From the NCBI GenBank assembly GCA_964036295.1, contig OZ038466.1:1488001-1552000 (forward strand): a DNA stretch of 64,000 bases, given 5' to 3'. Shown here piece by piece: positions 10,101-21,250 of this stretch. Below the pieces are notes generated by a model. The model ran no database searches. It was not told the DNA's origin and saw only the letters and a list, made by a program, of their open reading frames with translations. Position 1 is the stretch's first letter. Each line of letters begins with the position of its first letter. Position numbers and translations under genes: made by a program. This stretch comes from Plumapathes pennacea (taxonomy: Eukaryota; Cnidaria; Anthozoa; Antipatharia; Myriopathidae).

Positions 10101-13100
10101 ACTGAAGTTTATCTAGTCCAAGTTTGATGAACCAGCATGTGGAAAATGATGCATACTTTATCTGCATGGCAAATATTAAAGACAACAGCACTACTTTAGT
10201 GCTAATGTAACTGTCTGTGTCTTTTACTTTACCACTCATGTCTTTTCTCTTAATTTATTGAGGTTGTTGTCTAAGACTTTTAAAATTTACTCACGTTTAC
10301 TATACAAATATCCGGTCACATTTTTTTTACGTATATATATAAATACAGTGCAGAATTACAATATTGTGGATTGAATACATGCAGGTGAGAATTTGAATTC
10401 AAAGGGGGCAGGCCTACAATGTATGACTTGTGTGATACACCAGAAAATTGAAATGATTTATGCAAGGCATGCACAAAAATCCTGCAAGGAAATTTGCCAG
10501 GATCCTACAAGGAAATTTGCCAGGATCCTGCAAGAAAATTTGCCAGGATCTTGCAAGGAAATTTACAAGGATCCTGTAAGGATCCTGCAAGGATCCTGAC
10601 CCAGGATCCTTAAGGATCCTACCAGGAATCCTGCAGGATCCTTGCAAGGATTTTCACCAGGGTTGTCTTCATTATTCTTCAAATATTTCCTTTCGCAGCA
10701 AAATAATGGCATGGGGACTGTGAACCTTTTTGTTTCTTTTATGGAAATGCCTTTTTTCGACCAGTATAATCCTTCTTGGAAGTCCTCAGTAGTCATCACA
10801 ATGTTTTTGTGACTAAATATTAAATAAAACTGTATTTGGATCTAGCGACAGTTCTCCAGCGGGGGGTATCAAAATAATGATAACATTTGCTTGCCAGCGG
10901 ACATTATTCAGTCGCTTGTCACAATTGCACCAATCGCATGCTAGAGGAAATATTTGATGGATAATGAAGCTGTCTATTTTTCTCCTCCTGTTCTATCTAT
11001 GAATCTAATTGCTGCATAGTGAGCAAAGCAGCAGTTTATATTCTTGACATATGATATTAATTGTATATGCAGGAAAATTTGTGATTTACTTGACTGCACT
11101 CGACTTTGCAATATTAGACCAAACTGCCTCGCACGCTTTGTAACCAAAATGCTTTGTGGCATTTGACTTTATAAATCACATGTCCTGCTGGACAATTTTT
11201 TTTTCCACATTGGTGGCTGCACTACGACATTGTTGAGTAATCTTTGCTGTTTATCCTGTCCATATTACTTCGTAGTTTAGATTTTGGGTTTGTTTCGTCG
11301 GCTTCATTTCTGTGTACACAATTTACAGGATTACAAGTTGTTAGCTTATATCAGGGAGTTCATATGATCACTCAGTTTGGATTTATGGCTTAATTCCATG
11401 CAATTTATAGGGTGGATTACAAGCTGTTAATAGCTTTATCAGGGAGTTCATACGATCGCTCAGTTTGGATTTATGGTTTAATCCCATCCTCACACTGAGT
11501 TTTATTCCTTACTGGGTGTGTTTGTCTTTGGTTTGAGTTTGATTAATTTCCATACTTGTAAAAATGTTTACTCTTACTGTTGACTTTTTATGCAAATAGG
11601 ATCAATATTTTTTATTGCCATCACAATTTCCTCAGCTCAACATTTCTCTTTTTTCATCACACTTCAAGTACACACCACATTTATCACAATGACCAGCACT
11701 TAACAACCATAGCATCGGTCACATTGTTGATGTTAATTTTTGTATTTTTTGTGTGCTTGTTGTGTGTGTGTATACTGTACACCAAGACATTTCTTTGATT
11801 TTCTATTATATACTGTAGTTACCATTCTCAAAATCAGTGTCTGGTTAATGAAAAGTTGTAGAGACTAAATTATGGTTTGGCATCTGTAATGAAGGATGGA
11901 GGAGTGCAAAGAAAACCCTTACTGCGAAAAATGCAAATTACTTTTTGGCTTTTGACTGGTTGATGGTAAGACAAGCTGTATTCTGACTGTATTCAAGCTG
12001 TATACTCCCATCACCTTTTGTATGTTGAGTAGAAAGGGGCAATTTTAGTGGATCAAGATTTGGGAGGAATTTTAGCTCCTCGTGACAGGAAAGAACATTA
12101 TTTTTACACTTAAGTACAGTATTTGTGAATGCAAACTGTGAATAAAATCATAAAGAAACTAACCTGACATTATCACCCTTAGCCAAAGGGTACAGTACAG
12201 TTAGTATGAAGTGATTTGTGATTTCCTTTTTACTAGATGCAGCATTTACCTTTACCAAAACACCACCAAATCCTACTGTTGCTGTGCTGGATCACAACAG
12301 CTCCAGAGTGGCTCTGTCATGGGAGTATGCAGTGAGTGGTGGTGAACAGATCGGGCAAATGAGGATACAGAGACTCAAGAGCAATGGTGCTCCTGAATCA
12401 GTTGCCAGCAAGTTTAACCCAAGCTCATCCGGTATAATAGATAACAAGTTCAACAAGGATGGACACTTTGAGTTCAAGGACCCAGCCACCCTGGTGATAA
12501 ACAGTGTTACTGAAGCAGATGAGCTTGAATACAGATGTGTGGTACAGACATCTCTTAAACCTGATGGCTACATAAATGCTACAATTCTGAAAGCTTACAG
12601 TAAGTTTTATGACAACTTTCAACTATGTGCTGTACATTACTGTAGGTCAATAGGATATATTATTAGCTCGCGAATTCCACTTTGTGGGATTTGCGAGGTA
12701 TAGTAATCACTTTCCTTCCCTGCTTCCCTATTCCCTCTGTTGTCAACAATGGATTTCCAAATAAAGCAGTTGCGGTTTTCCAAATTTGGGCATGATGAAG
12801 GCGCGCAACAGGGTGTGTCGAACAACGCAGTTTAAAAGCAAGATGTTGTCGTAGTTGTTGCGACCATATTTTTGTTCGGAACGTGTTCTCATTTTGAAGT
12901 TTTGTCATGCGTTCGAAGTTTGTTTGGCCATTGATTCTGAGCTTGGTTGTGTTTCACTCTACTGTGTTTTGCGTTGTTATTGTGACCGTTTGGCGCGGTG
13001 CCATGAAGGTCAAACAATCAGTGGCACCGATGGCGTTATCGCAAACAAATCTGAAGCCGTTGGTTTAGTATCCGCCAAAATTTCTGTAGTGACAGTAAAT

Positions 13101-16100
13101 ACGGCTTAGAAGATACTAGGCCGGAAAGATATTGAATCTCGGCCAAAAATATCCATTTCCGGTGAATGTTTACAAGTTCATACAGTATGCAAGTTATCAG
13201 GTGTTTCAATTCTTGGTTTGCATGTCACGTCATAAAAAGCCATCTCAAAAGTAACGTATCCTATAAGTCTAATACACTGATATGTTCAGGACTATCATGC
13301 CTTAAGACTTAAAGCAAAATTCTGAGTCGATACAAAATATCTATCGGGAGCTATGGACGTTTGAATACCGTGACAACAAAGCCGTGTACACGCGCGCGGC
13401 CGACTAAAATCGGTCCTTCACGCAACATTTTAAAGTTAGAACTGCGAAAGATGTGAAGTAACTAAACATCAAGCTGAGTCACAGATCAACTTCATTTTGT
13501 GTTCCGAGTTCGACTAACATGGCGGCCGCATACAAACTCTTATCAAATCTCCAAAAAAACAAATTGCTCCTGCTTCGCCAAAATGAAGCCTAGACAATCC
13601 AAAATTGGCATCTGGACTATTTTAGGTCTTTTTAGTTCTATAGAGTCAAAAAGGTACAATCTGTTATTTTGAAGGGTGCTGCGATCGCGTGACCCGTGAA
13701 AACCGCGTCGATAAATCTTTTCTCTCAATTATTATATAACACTTTTTTAAGCCCGCGTTCACCACGAAGTGGTGAATTGAGCCAGTTCTATTAAATAGCT
13801 ACTTCCGCAAAATGAAGTCCTTTTACAAATTCGCGAGCTTACAGCTGCCTTGCTGCTTTGATTATATATATAATCTGGCACCTATGTACTTTACTACATT
13901 TAAAACCTCCAGATAAACATTTTTGTCAGAATGAGATAAGTATCAGGATTAGGCAAGCCTGGTCTGGTAACGGAGTTTGATCAATATATTGTTATGCCCT
14001 GTTCTGTACAAACTGTATTATTCTAAAGGATTTAGTGTGTCTTTTGGTCCCAGTATATGCTTAGATCAAGAATGGACCCCTGCAGTGTGCTCAGGCCTCA
14101 CAGCATTTATAAATACAATTTAGCAGCACTTAAAGTTACAAAATTTTAGCTCCTTGACAGTCATTCTCAGTTGGCTGGTGGCCATGTTTGACCTTTTTAG
14201 CTGTGACATCATACAGTAGAGGGGGCCTGGGAAAAAGCTTCACACACGAACATACATAATTAACTATAATGTAAATTTAATCTTAAACATTTTATGTACA
14301 ACACAGTTCACTGTTATTTGTTTTAGTTCCTGCAAATATCACAGTAATGCCCGAGGACCAGGCTGTGTTTGAAAAGGAAAACTTCACATTTTACTGTGAT
14401 GCATCAGGAAAACCAGATCCAGTTATAACATGGTTTAATAATGGAAACGTTGTGGGGAGTGGTTCATATTATACCAACGTAGCAAATCAAAGTGGAACAT
14501 ATGAGTGCAAAGCAGACAATGGTGTAGGACAACCTGCTACCGCATCTGCGACTCTCACAGTGAAGGTTTATGGTATGTAGAGTACCTGTCAATTCCATGT
14601 AAATTAATGCCCTGTCCCACAATGCTCGAGTAAAATTGGGATACCATACTTACATTGTACCTTCTCTCATTGCTGCCGTTTTCCCTGCCGTGTCTGGAAC
14701 ATAACTTGAACTGTCCGCTTTGAGAATGTGTAAATACAGAGTTTGAATGAGCTAGAGTTTTAACAGGATTTCGTTTTTAAAAAGAGCTGTCTGCTAACGA
14801 GAGTGTCCGCCCAGAGAGCTTCGACTGTATGCTAAATTTTCTGCATCACACGCGGAGTCGGACTTCTTTTTGTCACTCATTCCACCTGTCGTGGTTCCTT
14901 GAACTGTATCAACAATGAATGGACTTCCAAATAGGCAATTCCATTCCAATTCGGGCATTTTCAAATTAACGCGTGATCAAGTGGTTTTCTTATCGTCTTG
15001 ACTATCAATCAGAACTCATTTCAGAACTACGTGAACGACGGACTACCTTTGCAAAATGCAGGTCGATCTAGTGCTGCTGTAGGCCCTCCACTCCAATGCA
15101 CGATGACTCCATTGCACGAAATCCAATGCAAGGCGGGGGGCACAGGACGATCAGACAAAACGCATGGGATGCCCATTGTCCATTTTGTAGAGATTGTGAT
15201 ACATAGTGCAGTGTTTTTCATACCTGCGCATGTTCCCATCTCGCTCTCGTATAGAATAATTGAAAAGAACAGTCACGAGTATTTCTACTTTGTCTGTTTT
15301 GGCACAATTATACTGATACAGTTCATTTAGATTTACATTATGTTTGCTTTTTGCCGGTATCCACCCACTTAAGACCACTTAAGCATATTTTCTAAAAGGT
15401 ATGCCTTTTATGTCATTCTTTCTTAGTTTCACCAGTCACTACAGCAACATACTGCCGAAAAACGAAATCTTCATTGCGCCTTTTATGACCTTTTGCCTTG
15501 TTTCGATTTTAGTTTTGGCAAATCTCACAATGAAGCCATACAACAAAACTCTGAAGGTGAAGGAGAACACTCCCTTGTACTTGAGCTGCAATGCATCTGC
15601 AAACCCTGAACCAACATGGACTTGGTTTAAGGACGATAAAGAAATTAAAAAAGAGACTAAAATAGGTCCAAGTGTGCTGAAGATTGATGCTGTGGAAACC
15701 AGTGATGCTGGTCGGTACACGTGCAGGGCCAAGAATCGCAAAGGAGAGAAAAGTGTCAATAAGGACATCATAGTTATTGGTAAGATGCTATAATACTGGT
15801 GTGTAAATTTAAATCTAAAATGAATGATTTCCTTTTACATCATCACCTCTTGAAGCCATGTATTGTTTTTGTACGTTGTTTTGCACGCAATAACAGTTTT
15901 TGGTGATAAGCTGTGCCAAAACAAGTGCTCAGATAAATACCGGTTTCCTAAACAAGTATGAAAGCTACGATTTTGTGATCCACAATAAAATATGTTAGAA
16001 GCATGCATTGTGAAATGGAAACCGTCTTCTGTCCACTATTTGGACCGGGTGTTGTCGGTAGCAAGTGATAGTGCCCTCTGGCTAACTGATGCCCTCGCCT

Positions 16101-19100
16101 TCGGAACCCCCCAGAAACCGACGAAACGAGCCTGGTGACATTATTCTGGCTCTATGCAATACGTTCCCGATTAGCTGGTTCTAGTCGACACACCAATTTT
16201 GAAACAGTCATTATAACCAAAAGATTAAAGATAGAATTAAGGAGACTAAACGTGTCTGAGTTTTCCCCAGTTTTTGTGCATATCTGTACAACAATATCCC
16301 TTGTCAGCGTTTTGCGCGGAACGTTGCGTGACAAATGAAAACCGTTAAAGAGTTTTCAAAAGCACAGAGTTGCCAAAAGGACAAACATACTATCACAGGC
16401 ATGCTGTAGTAATTTTAGTGAAAGATTACATTGCAAACGATTGCGCACTGCAATCTTAAGGTCTTTATTCTGTTGTTACTTATTTTTAGCCACGGTGATG
16501 ACCCTTTGTAGGAATTCCATTGTAACTGATGATACGAGAAAGTGGAGGAAAGCGGTGGGAGGGAGAAGATCACTATGAAAATCCCCAGTGCTGTCGTGGT
16601 CTGCCCTCGCTCATATAAGTGTTTTAACACTTATATGAAAATACCGTTACACTTAAAACACTTATTAAAATACGGTTTATGCTGTTGTATCTTCAGAAAA
16701 ATCAGGAAAAACGTTTGCAGTTGGAGTATTGTTTAAAATAACAAGTGAACAGTGGAACAAAATGTATGAAGACCATCAAAGTCAAGAGTTTAAGACCCTA
16801 AGCGAAAAGATTGTTACAGAGGTACTGTGCATACTTTTGAATTCTTAAAGTGGTTATTTGTTTCTTAGTTTATTTGAAAGATGTCGAATGGAAACTTTTT
16901 TGACAACTTTTGCTTTTTGATATTTGTTTTGTTTGTCTGTTTTTGTTTGTGTTTTTTTGGTTTGGTTTGGTTTGGTTTTTGTTTTGTTTTGTTTTGTTTT
17001 TTGTTTTTGTTTTGTTTTGTTTTGTTTTGTCTGTCTTTTTCTTTTTCGGAAACGGCGGCAATCTCCCGCGGTTTCCTTTGGTCAAACAAATGGATATTCT
17101 GAAATTGTTTTACTGCAGCATAGGCTTTTGCTGTTAATTGTTCTTTCAACTACGATAAACACGTTTTAAATTTCAACCACAAAGGATATTAGGCATACTG
17201 GTGGAGTACAGGATATGTTGATATTTTAAGTGTGCGTGATGAATCATGTTTTTAGTAGATACTTGTTTTACGTAATTATGTAACAAGTCTTGGACGTATA
17301 CGTAGCAAACAATTGATCGAGGTCTCAATTATTCAGCTGAAAGCAAAGTATTAATACTATTTTTTTTTTACGAAAAGTATACTTCGTACAGATCAAGTGT
17401 TTGTGTCACTGGTAGTACATGACCATGAAACTGAGTTGTGAGTGTTGGCCCCGCGATGCTTTCGAAAGCTGTGCTTTAAGTATATTTATATGTAATGTAA
17501 TGTAGCTAACTGCCTAATTTTCTTTCAGCTGTGGATTGTATACAGAGAAAAATTCGTGTCTGTGGTCAATATTGAAATTTTTAAGTTGAGGTATGTACAG
17601 TGCCCTGCGACTTTTTGCTTCATCAATCAAATTAGGAATTACAATGATCTGGAATGGTCTACATACTCAATCGCCCGCACTGCATGATGAACATACGTAC
17701 GTACTTTCTCAACCTATTTTACCCCATGCGGGACACTATGGTTTTGTAAACAGAAATTGCTTAAACGTACGTGGAACCATTGAAAGCAGATATAATTTAT
17801 TTGTATGCACTTCACTGACAACATACTAGATGTCAGACATTGCGTCTTACGGACATTTTTTTCGTAAAAGTAATATCCTTTTTTAGAGCTGCGTACGCGT
17901 TTCATTCGAACATCTGTGCACGCTTTGTATGTACCCATGTACAGTGTATACTTTTGCTTTACAGTGAAGGAAGTGTGGTGGCCCACGTCAGAATCACTTT
18001 CGATGAAAACGTTCTAGAAGATGATGTTCTCTCTGTATTGAAAAATGTCAAGGACGGAAAGCTGGGCGCGTTCACATTTGACAGAAGTTCAGTGAAATCG
18101 ATTTCACCCGTTGACCCGGGTAAGTACTCTGAAGATCCACATAAAGGGGCAAAAGTTATTCATTCCATATTATCCCATAACTGCTGCACTACAAATCACC
18201 CGAGGCATGCAACGCCACGCACCTTCTAATTACTTGTTCTAGAGTAAAAAAAAATCCCCGAAGGACGCCTATTTATTTCACCAGGTTTGATTGCAATTAC
18301 TGTATCCACATCCAAACCTGTTGGAACTCCTACAGAGCGAGGAGATATCTGCGATTATCGTATTTCTAGTACCACGCACATTTAAGTTTAAAAAGTTTCT
18401 GTATGGCAACGAAGGAAAGGTGTTATACCTGCATTATTATTATTATAAGTATCATTGTGTACTTCTGTATACAGTGATTGGACAAAAATGTCGAATGTGT
18501 CATAATGGAGTTGCTCGTAACATCTTTCTGCATGCAGTATCTTCTGCATGTTCATGATAGGCACTACTAAGTGTAGTCAGTACGACTATGAATCCACACA
18601 TATATATGTACAGGTATAGTTATTTATCCAGCTATATGTGTAGTTATGTAGTTACACATAGTTATATGATTATTTAGTTTTATAGTTATTAACTGGACTT
18701 TTCTGACATGGAATATATCTCCTGTGTAGCTTCATGTATTCCAAATCCTTGTGAACATGATGGTGAATGTACTCAAGGCAAATGTTCGTGCAAATTCCCA
18801 TGGAAAGGGGAGACGTGCGGTAAGTGTTTTATATGGAACTTGCTTTTTAGAACATCTTAATAAATTCAGGTAAATTCAGTTTAATTTGTTTTATATGTTA
18901 TCACGTACTTTACGCTTGTATATATATGCACACGCGTGTATTAATGCCGTGCGAGAGGCACAAAATCTTATGATGTTCCAACATTTTGTTCTACAATTGT
19001 AGCACGCGGGGATTATTTTTAAGCTAATGTATTGCCACCTCCAGATTTCTTCACCCCTCTTTATGATCTTCAGTTATATGATACACAACGTTTGCGCTGC

Positions 19101-19880
19101 AGCAACCAGCTAATGGGTTAGTCAGGATATCGTCCAAATAATTGTATCTGTGTATTGTTGGGGGATCAGTTTTCGAAAGTTCACTTTGTGCTAAAAAGTA
19201 AATAGCTAAGCCATATTTTGCAGCTTGTTACTCAACTGTTTCCTGTATGTTTCAGATAATCCTGTGATCATAATTGTGCTGGCAGTGGTAATTCCACTCG
19301 TAGTCCTTGGTCTCGTTTTTTTGTTGTTATTCTGGCGCAACAAGAAACGAAAATGCCGAAAGGACACGCGGGGTAAGTTGTGGTAGTGACAATGGAGGAT
19401 AGTTTAAATGTGCGTTGTGTTGTTCGTTGGTTATTTCTTCCGAGCTTAAGTTGATTTATTTTACCAAGGTACAAAGCAATCTAGTAAGTTCTACAGACAC
19501 AGTAAACAAGACTAAACGGTTCACGCCTAATTAAGCTGCTTGTTAGCCCTTGTGTGCAAATATAATAAATTATGTGAGTAGGCACGTGGGAATATTTTAA
19601 TAGTTGGATAATGGAAATATCTTTTTATTAGACCATCTATGACTGATCTTGAAGTTCTGGCCCGCTCCCCTTTGTTACTTAATGGCCTTTTGAATATGAC
19701 TTAGGCCGTCAAGGCACCATTACTATTCCTTTTCTGTTTCTCTCTCTTTGATTATTTCACTTGAACGCAATTTATGTTTCAGTTAACACCGATGGGGACT
19801 CAGTAGTGTGAGTAGTTATTTAACATTTCCTGTTGTTGTTGTTGTTGTCGTTGTCGTTGTCATTGTCGTTGTCGTTGTCG

Positions 19881-19927
<47 letters not shown>

Positions 19928-20678
19928 GCTTTGAAACGTCTTATGATGGTTGTGAACATGCTCCACAATTGGCCAACAGATCGTACGCTAAAGGAGGCCC
20001 CCCCCACCCTGAGCAGGAGGGTGAATATGCTGTAGCGCAGAAGTCAAAAGGGGCCAGTGCGAGGCCAGACGACCAGTATGAGAACGTGGGACACCGAGGT
20101 CGCGTCAAGAATGAACAACCTCCTGCTTATACTGCAGTACAGAAATCTGGACGCAACAACGAAGCCTCAGATCAGTACGCTATGGTGGACAAGAGAAACA
20201 AGAAAAAGGTTTGTATTAGGAGTTGAAAGGTCTGAAATATGTCCTAAACGCGTACTAAGTTTGCTAGTACAGTCAGGGATATTCAACGAGTGTTACTCGA
20301 TCAAAAACTGTCTTCCTTATTGTGACTTTGTCTTTTATTCAGTTATGTAACTTGTCCCGTTTTTGTTGAAGTTCCCATATGTTCATCATTTTGCACAAAG
20401 AAAAGCAACTGTCTTCAGTTAAAGTGTGAAATGTTACCCGCGTTCCGACAACAAATGTCGTATAAGTTAAACAACGATTGCTCTTACTATTACTGACGTG
20501 GCCAGTATACATGTAAAAACCTGTATCCGTCTCTCTACAGAAACCCGCAGAAAAGGAGCTTAACTACGCCGAAGTGTCTGGGGCACCACTCCTAGGCGGC
20601 CTACCCCCAATGAAGCCTCGCCGCCAAGAGACCACTTACGCCGACATAGACTTTAGGAAACCCGACGACATGCTGTAA
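7159..20678 (+). CDS. Gene C: Ig-SEA-EGF transmembrane receptor with ITIM/ITSM-like tail
   Basis: Twelve exons: 7159-7240, 12237-12599, 14327-14572, 15513-15779, 16697-16821, 17529-17590, 17965-18119, 18730-18819, 19256-19372, 19783-19807, 19980-20208, 20541-20678. They total 1899 nt (632 codons plus stop) with all phases agreeing. Order: signal peptide (1-27, hydrophobic core VGFLVCLSLFSPILL); V-like domain (about 28-148) lacking the first Ig cysteine (VALSWEY) but keeping YRC; two canonical Ig domains (about 149-319, FYCD/YEC and LSCN/YTC); SEA (about 320-433); EGF-like (about 434-463); membrane helix (about 467-488); basic stop-transfer RNKKRKCRK; tail to 632. Tail tyrosines: Y544 (YENV), Y561 (YTAV), Y577 (YAMV), Y596 (LNYAEV, ITIM consensus), Y620 (TTYADI, ITSM consensus). 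It is probably a cell-surface recognition receptor recruiting SH2 proteins; the ligand is unknown. The start is the only ATG giving a signal peptide that splices in phase. Confidence 0.88.
8019..8142. repeat. Hairpin MITE in gene C intron 1
   Basis: The left arm starts CAATAAACTACTTTTGGC and continues to about 8062. The reverse complement occupies about 8097-8142 with few mismatches. A single arm of the same family (AAACAATAAACTACTTTTGG) occurs at 57575-57597 in gene E. Confidence 0.8.
8150..8340 (+). repeat. Direct-repeat flank, copy 1
   Basis: Contains AAAATAATGGCATGGAGACT and later TCACAATGTTTT..TGACTAAAATA and GTGTTTGGAT. The same series appears in the same orientation at about 10690-10850. 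With the GGATCC arrays this suggests two copies of one composite element in gene C intron 1. Confidence 0.6.
8412..8545. repeat. GGATCC-rich palindromic array, copy 1
   Basis: Dense, irregular repeats of AGGATCCTGC / AGGATCCTTG, a self-complementary unit, so both strands read alike. The edge CCCTGGTGAAAATCCTTGC recurs in inverted form at the end of the second array (near 10660). Confidence 0.8.
10477..10660. repeat. GGATCC-rich palindromic array, copy 2
   Basis: The first half alternates AAGGAAATTTGCCAGGATCC units. The second half is plain AAGGATCCTGC repeats, ending GGATTTTCACCAGGG. No spacer/repeat regularity as in CRISPR. Confidence 0.8.
10690..10850 (+). repeat. Direct-repeat flank, copy 2
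   Basis: Matches 8150-8340 in order and orientation (AAAATAATGGCATGGGGACT, TCACAATGTTTTTGTGACTA, CTGTATTTGGAT), with small insertions. Confidence 0.6.
11331..11486 (+). repeat. Two tandem copies of an ~70-bp unit
   Basis: ATTACAAGTTGTTA...TATCAGGGAGTTCATATGAT...CAGTTTGGATTTATGG at 11331-11399 is repeated with a few changes at 11416-11486. It lies in gene C intron 1; function unknown. The rest of the intron (10861-12236) shows nothing recognisable. Confidence 0.75.
12664..13841. repeat. Possible TIR element in gene C intron 2
   Basis: AGCTCGCGAATT near 12664 is matched by AATTCGCGAGCT near 13830-13841, a 12-base inverted pair about 1.2 kb apart. The inside is more GC-rich than the surrounding intron and contains CACCACGAAGTGGTG-like palindromes. 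No target duplication or transposase was seen, so the boundary call is weak. Confidence 0.3.
14327..15779 (+). other. Gene C second and third Ig domains
   Basis: Exon 14327-14572 (FYCDASGKPDPVITWF ... YECKADNGVG) and exon 15513-15779 (LSCNASANPEPTWTWF ... YTCRAKNRKG) are canonical I-set/C2-like Ig domains with both cysteines and the tryptophan. Both are phase 1-1. The intervening intron (14573-15512) shows no recognisable feature. Confidence 0.88.
16697..18119 (+). other. Gene C SEA domain (three exons)
   Basis: Exons 16697-16821, 17529-17590, 17965-18119 with phases 1-0, 0-2, 2-1. The sequence runs FAVGVLFKITSEQW ... KLSEGSVVAHVRITF ... DVLSVLKN. The GSVVA stretch fits the SEA autoproteolysis motif (cleavage between G and S). 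Gene D has the same exon structure (122, 62, 179 nt, the middle exon identical in length). SEA domains sit just outside the membrane in mucins and some receptors. The short intron-side palindrome at 16612-16637 has no assigned role. Confidence 0.85.
16912..17042 (+). repeat. TTTTG-rich low-complexity tract
   Basis: Irregular TTTTG/TTTGG repeats in the intron between the first two SEA exons. The long open frames across it on both strands are composition artefacts. Confidence 0.85.
18730..19372 (+). other. Gene C EGF-like domain and membrane helix
   Basis: Exon 18730-18819 has six cysteines in EGF spacing (C-x4-C-x5-C-x4-C-x-C-x8-C). Exon 19256-19372 encodes the helix VIIIVLAVVIPLVVLGLVFL followed by RNKKRKCRKDTR, a type I orientation. 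Both exons are phase 1-1. The same two-exon order occurs in gene D. Confidence 0.88.
19783..20678 (+). other. Gene C cytoplasmic tail exons with tyrosine motifs
   Basis: Exons 19783-19807 (25 nt, phase 1-2), 19980-20208 and 20541-20678. Five YxxV/I motifs are spaced 17, 16, 19 and 24 residues apart. The last two fit ITIM (LxYxxV) and ITSM (TxYxxI). YENV also fits a Grb2 SH2 site (YxN). A proline-rich stretch, GGLPPMKPRR, lies between the last two tyrosines. Confidence 0.85.
19831..19928 (+). repeat. (GTT)n/(GTC)n microsatellite
   Basis: About 98 bases of GTT repeats with interspersed GTC, immediately after the donor of the 25-nt exon and about 50 bases before the next exon. Length changes here could affect splicing of the tail. 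Confidence 0.95.
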
Positions 20679-20819
20679 AGTGCGACGCATAAAGTCAAGG
20701 TTCCATTGTTCCATTTCTTTATATTTCACTTCGTGTGTGCATATGTGTGTGCTTGTTAGTTCTGTGTGCTGTGTATGTCTCCTTTGATTTCGTGTTGCGA
20801 TATCCAATTCAAATCAATG

Positions 20820-21250
20820 TTAACCCTTAAACGGCCAATGGGGTCATATACGACCCCAAGAAGCGTGACCAACAAAACATTGTGTTATTTCGTTGCTACG
20901 TAACTGTTCATGCGTGCAATGCCCCCTGGGATTGTTGTCATGCAATCGGACGCGTGTTCATCGAAGCAAGTCGAGTTCTTGTCAATTTTTTCGCAATTTT
21001 CGGACTCTCTGTGTGTATTTGTACTTTAAAAAACATGGCGGATGCGAGATGCACTACAGATGGAAGTTGTGGGGCTAGTCTTAGGCGATTCCGATGGAAA
21101 ATTCACTGATTGCGACGAAGCATTTATTGTTAACACTGCCAGAACACGGCAAAATATCCCGCTACACGAAAGAGAACCTTCTGATGACCGACAACGAAGT
21201 GAATCCGATAGGTTTGGTTCTATATTTGTCGAGAAATCGTATTTGTGATT
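20820..21250 (+). mobile_element. Possible piggyBac-like 5' end with broken N-terminal coding piece
   Basis: TTAA at 20820-20823 is followed by CCCTTAAACGGCC and a palindrome GGGGTCATATACGACCCC, a common type of piggyBac terminus. About 200 bases inside, an open frame with LVLGDSDGKFTDCDEAF resembles the acidic N-terminal part of such transposases, but it ends quickly. No catalytic region or right end was found. It lies about 140 bases after the gene C stop codon. Confidence 0.45.

Larger units (their letters stand above)
7159..12599 (+). other. Gene C signal peptide and N-terminal V-like domain exons
   Basis: The 82-nt first exon encodes the signal peptide and ends in phase 1, exactly as in gene D (also 82 nt). 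Exon 12237-12599 encodes a 120-residue V-like domain. The B-strand cysteine is replaced (VALSWEY), while the F-strand motif EYRCVV is kept. N-glycosylation sequons occur (NSS, NAT). The intron between is about 5 kb and repeat-rich. Confidence 0.8.

Noticed and set aside
8412-10660. CRISPR-like look of the GGATCC arrays
   Set aside because: Units are irregular, self-complementary and without unique spacers of constant length; the context is a eukaryotic intron.
16865-17169. Lys/Asn/Gln-rich and Phe/Leu-rich open frames
   Set aside because: They are translations of the TTTTG low-complexity tract inside a gene C intron.
19808-20035. Poly-valine / poly-threonine open frames
   Set aside because: Produced by the GTT microsatellite; the real exon begins at 19980 in another context.
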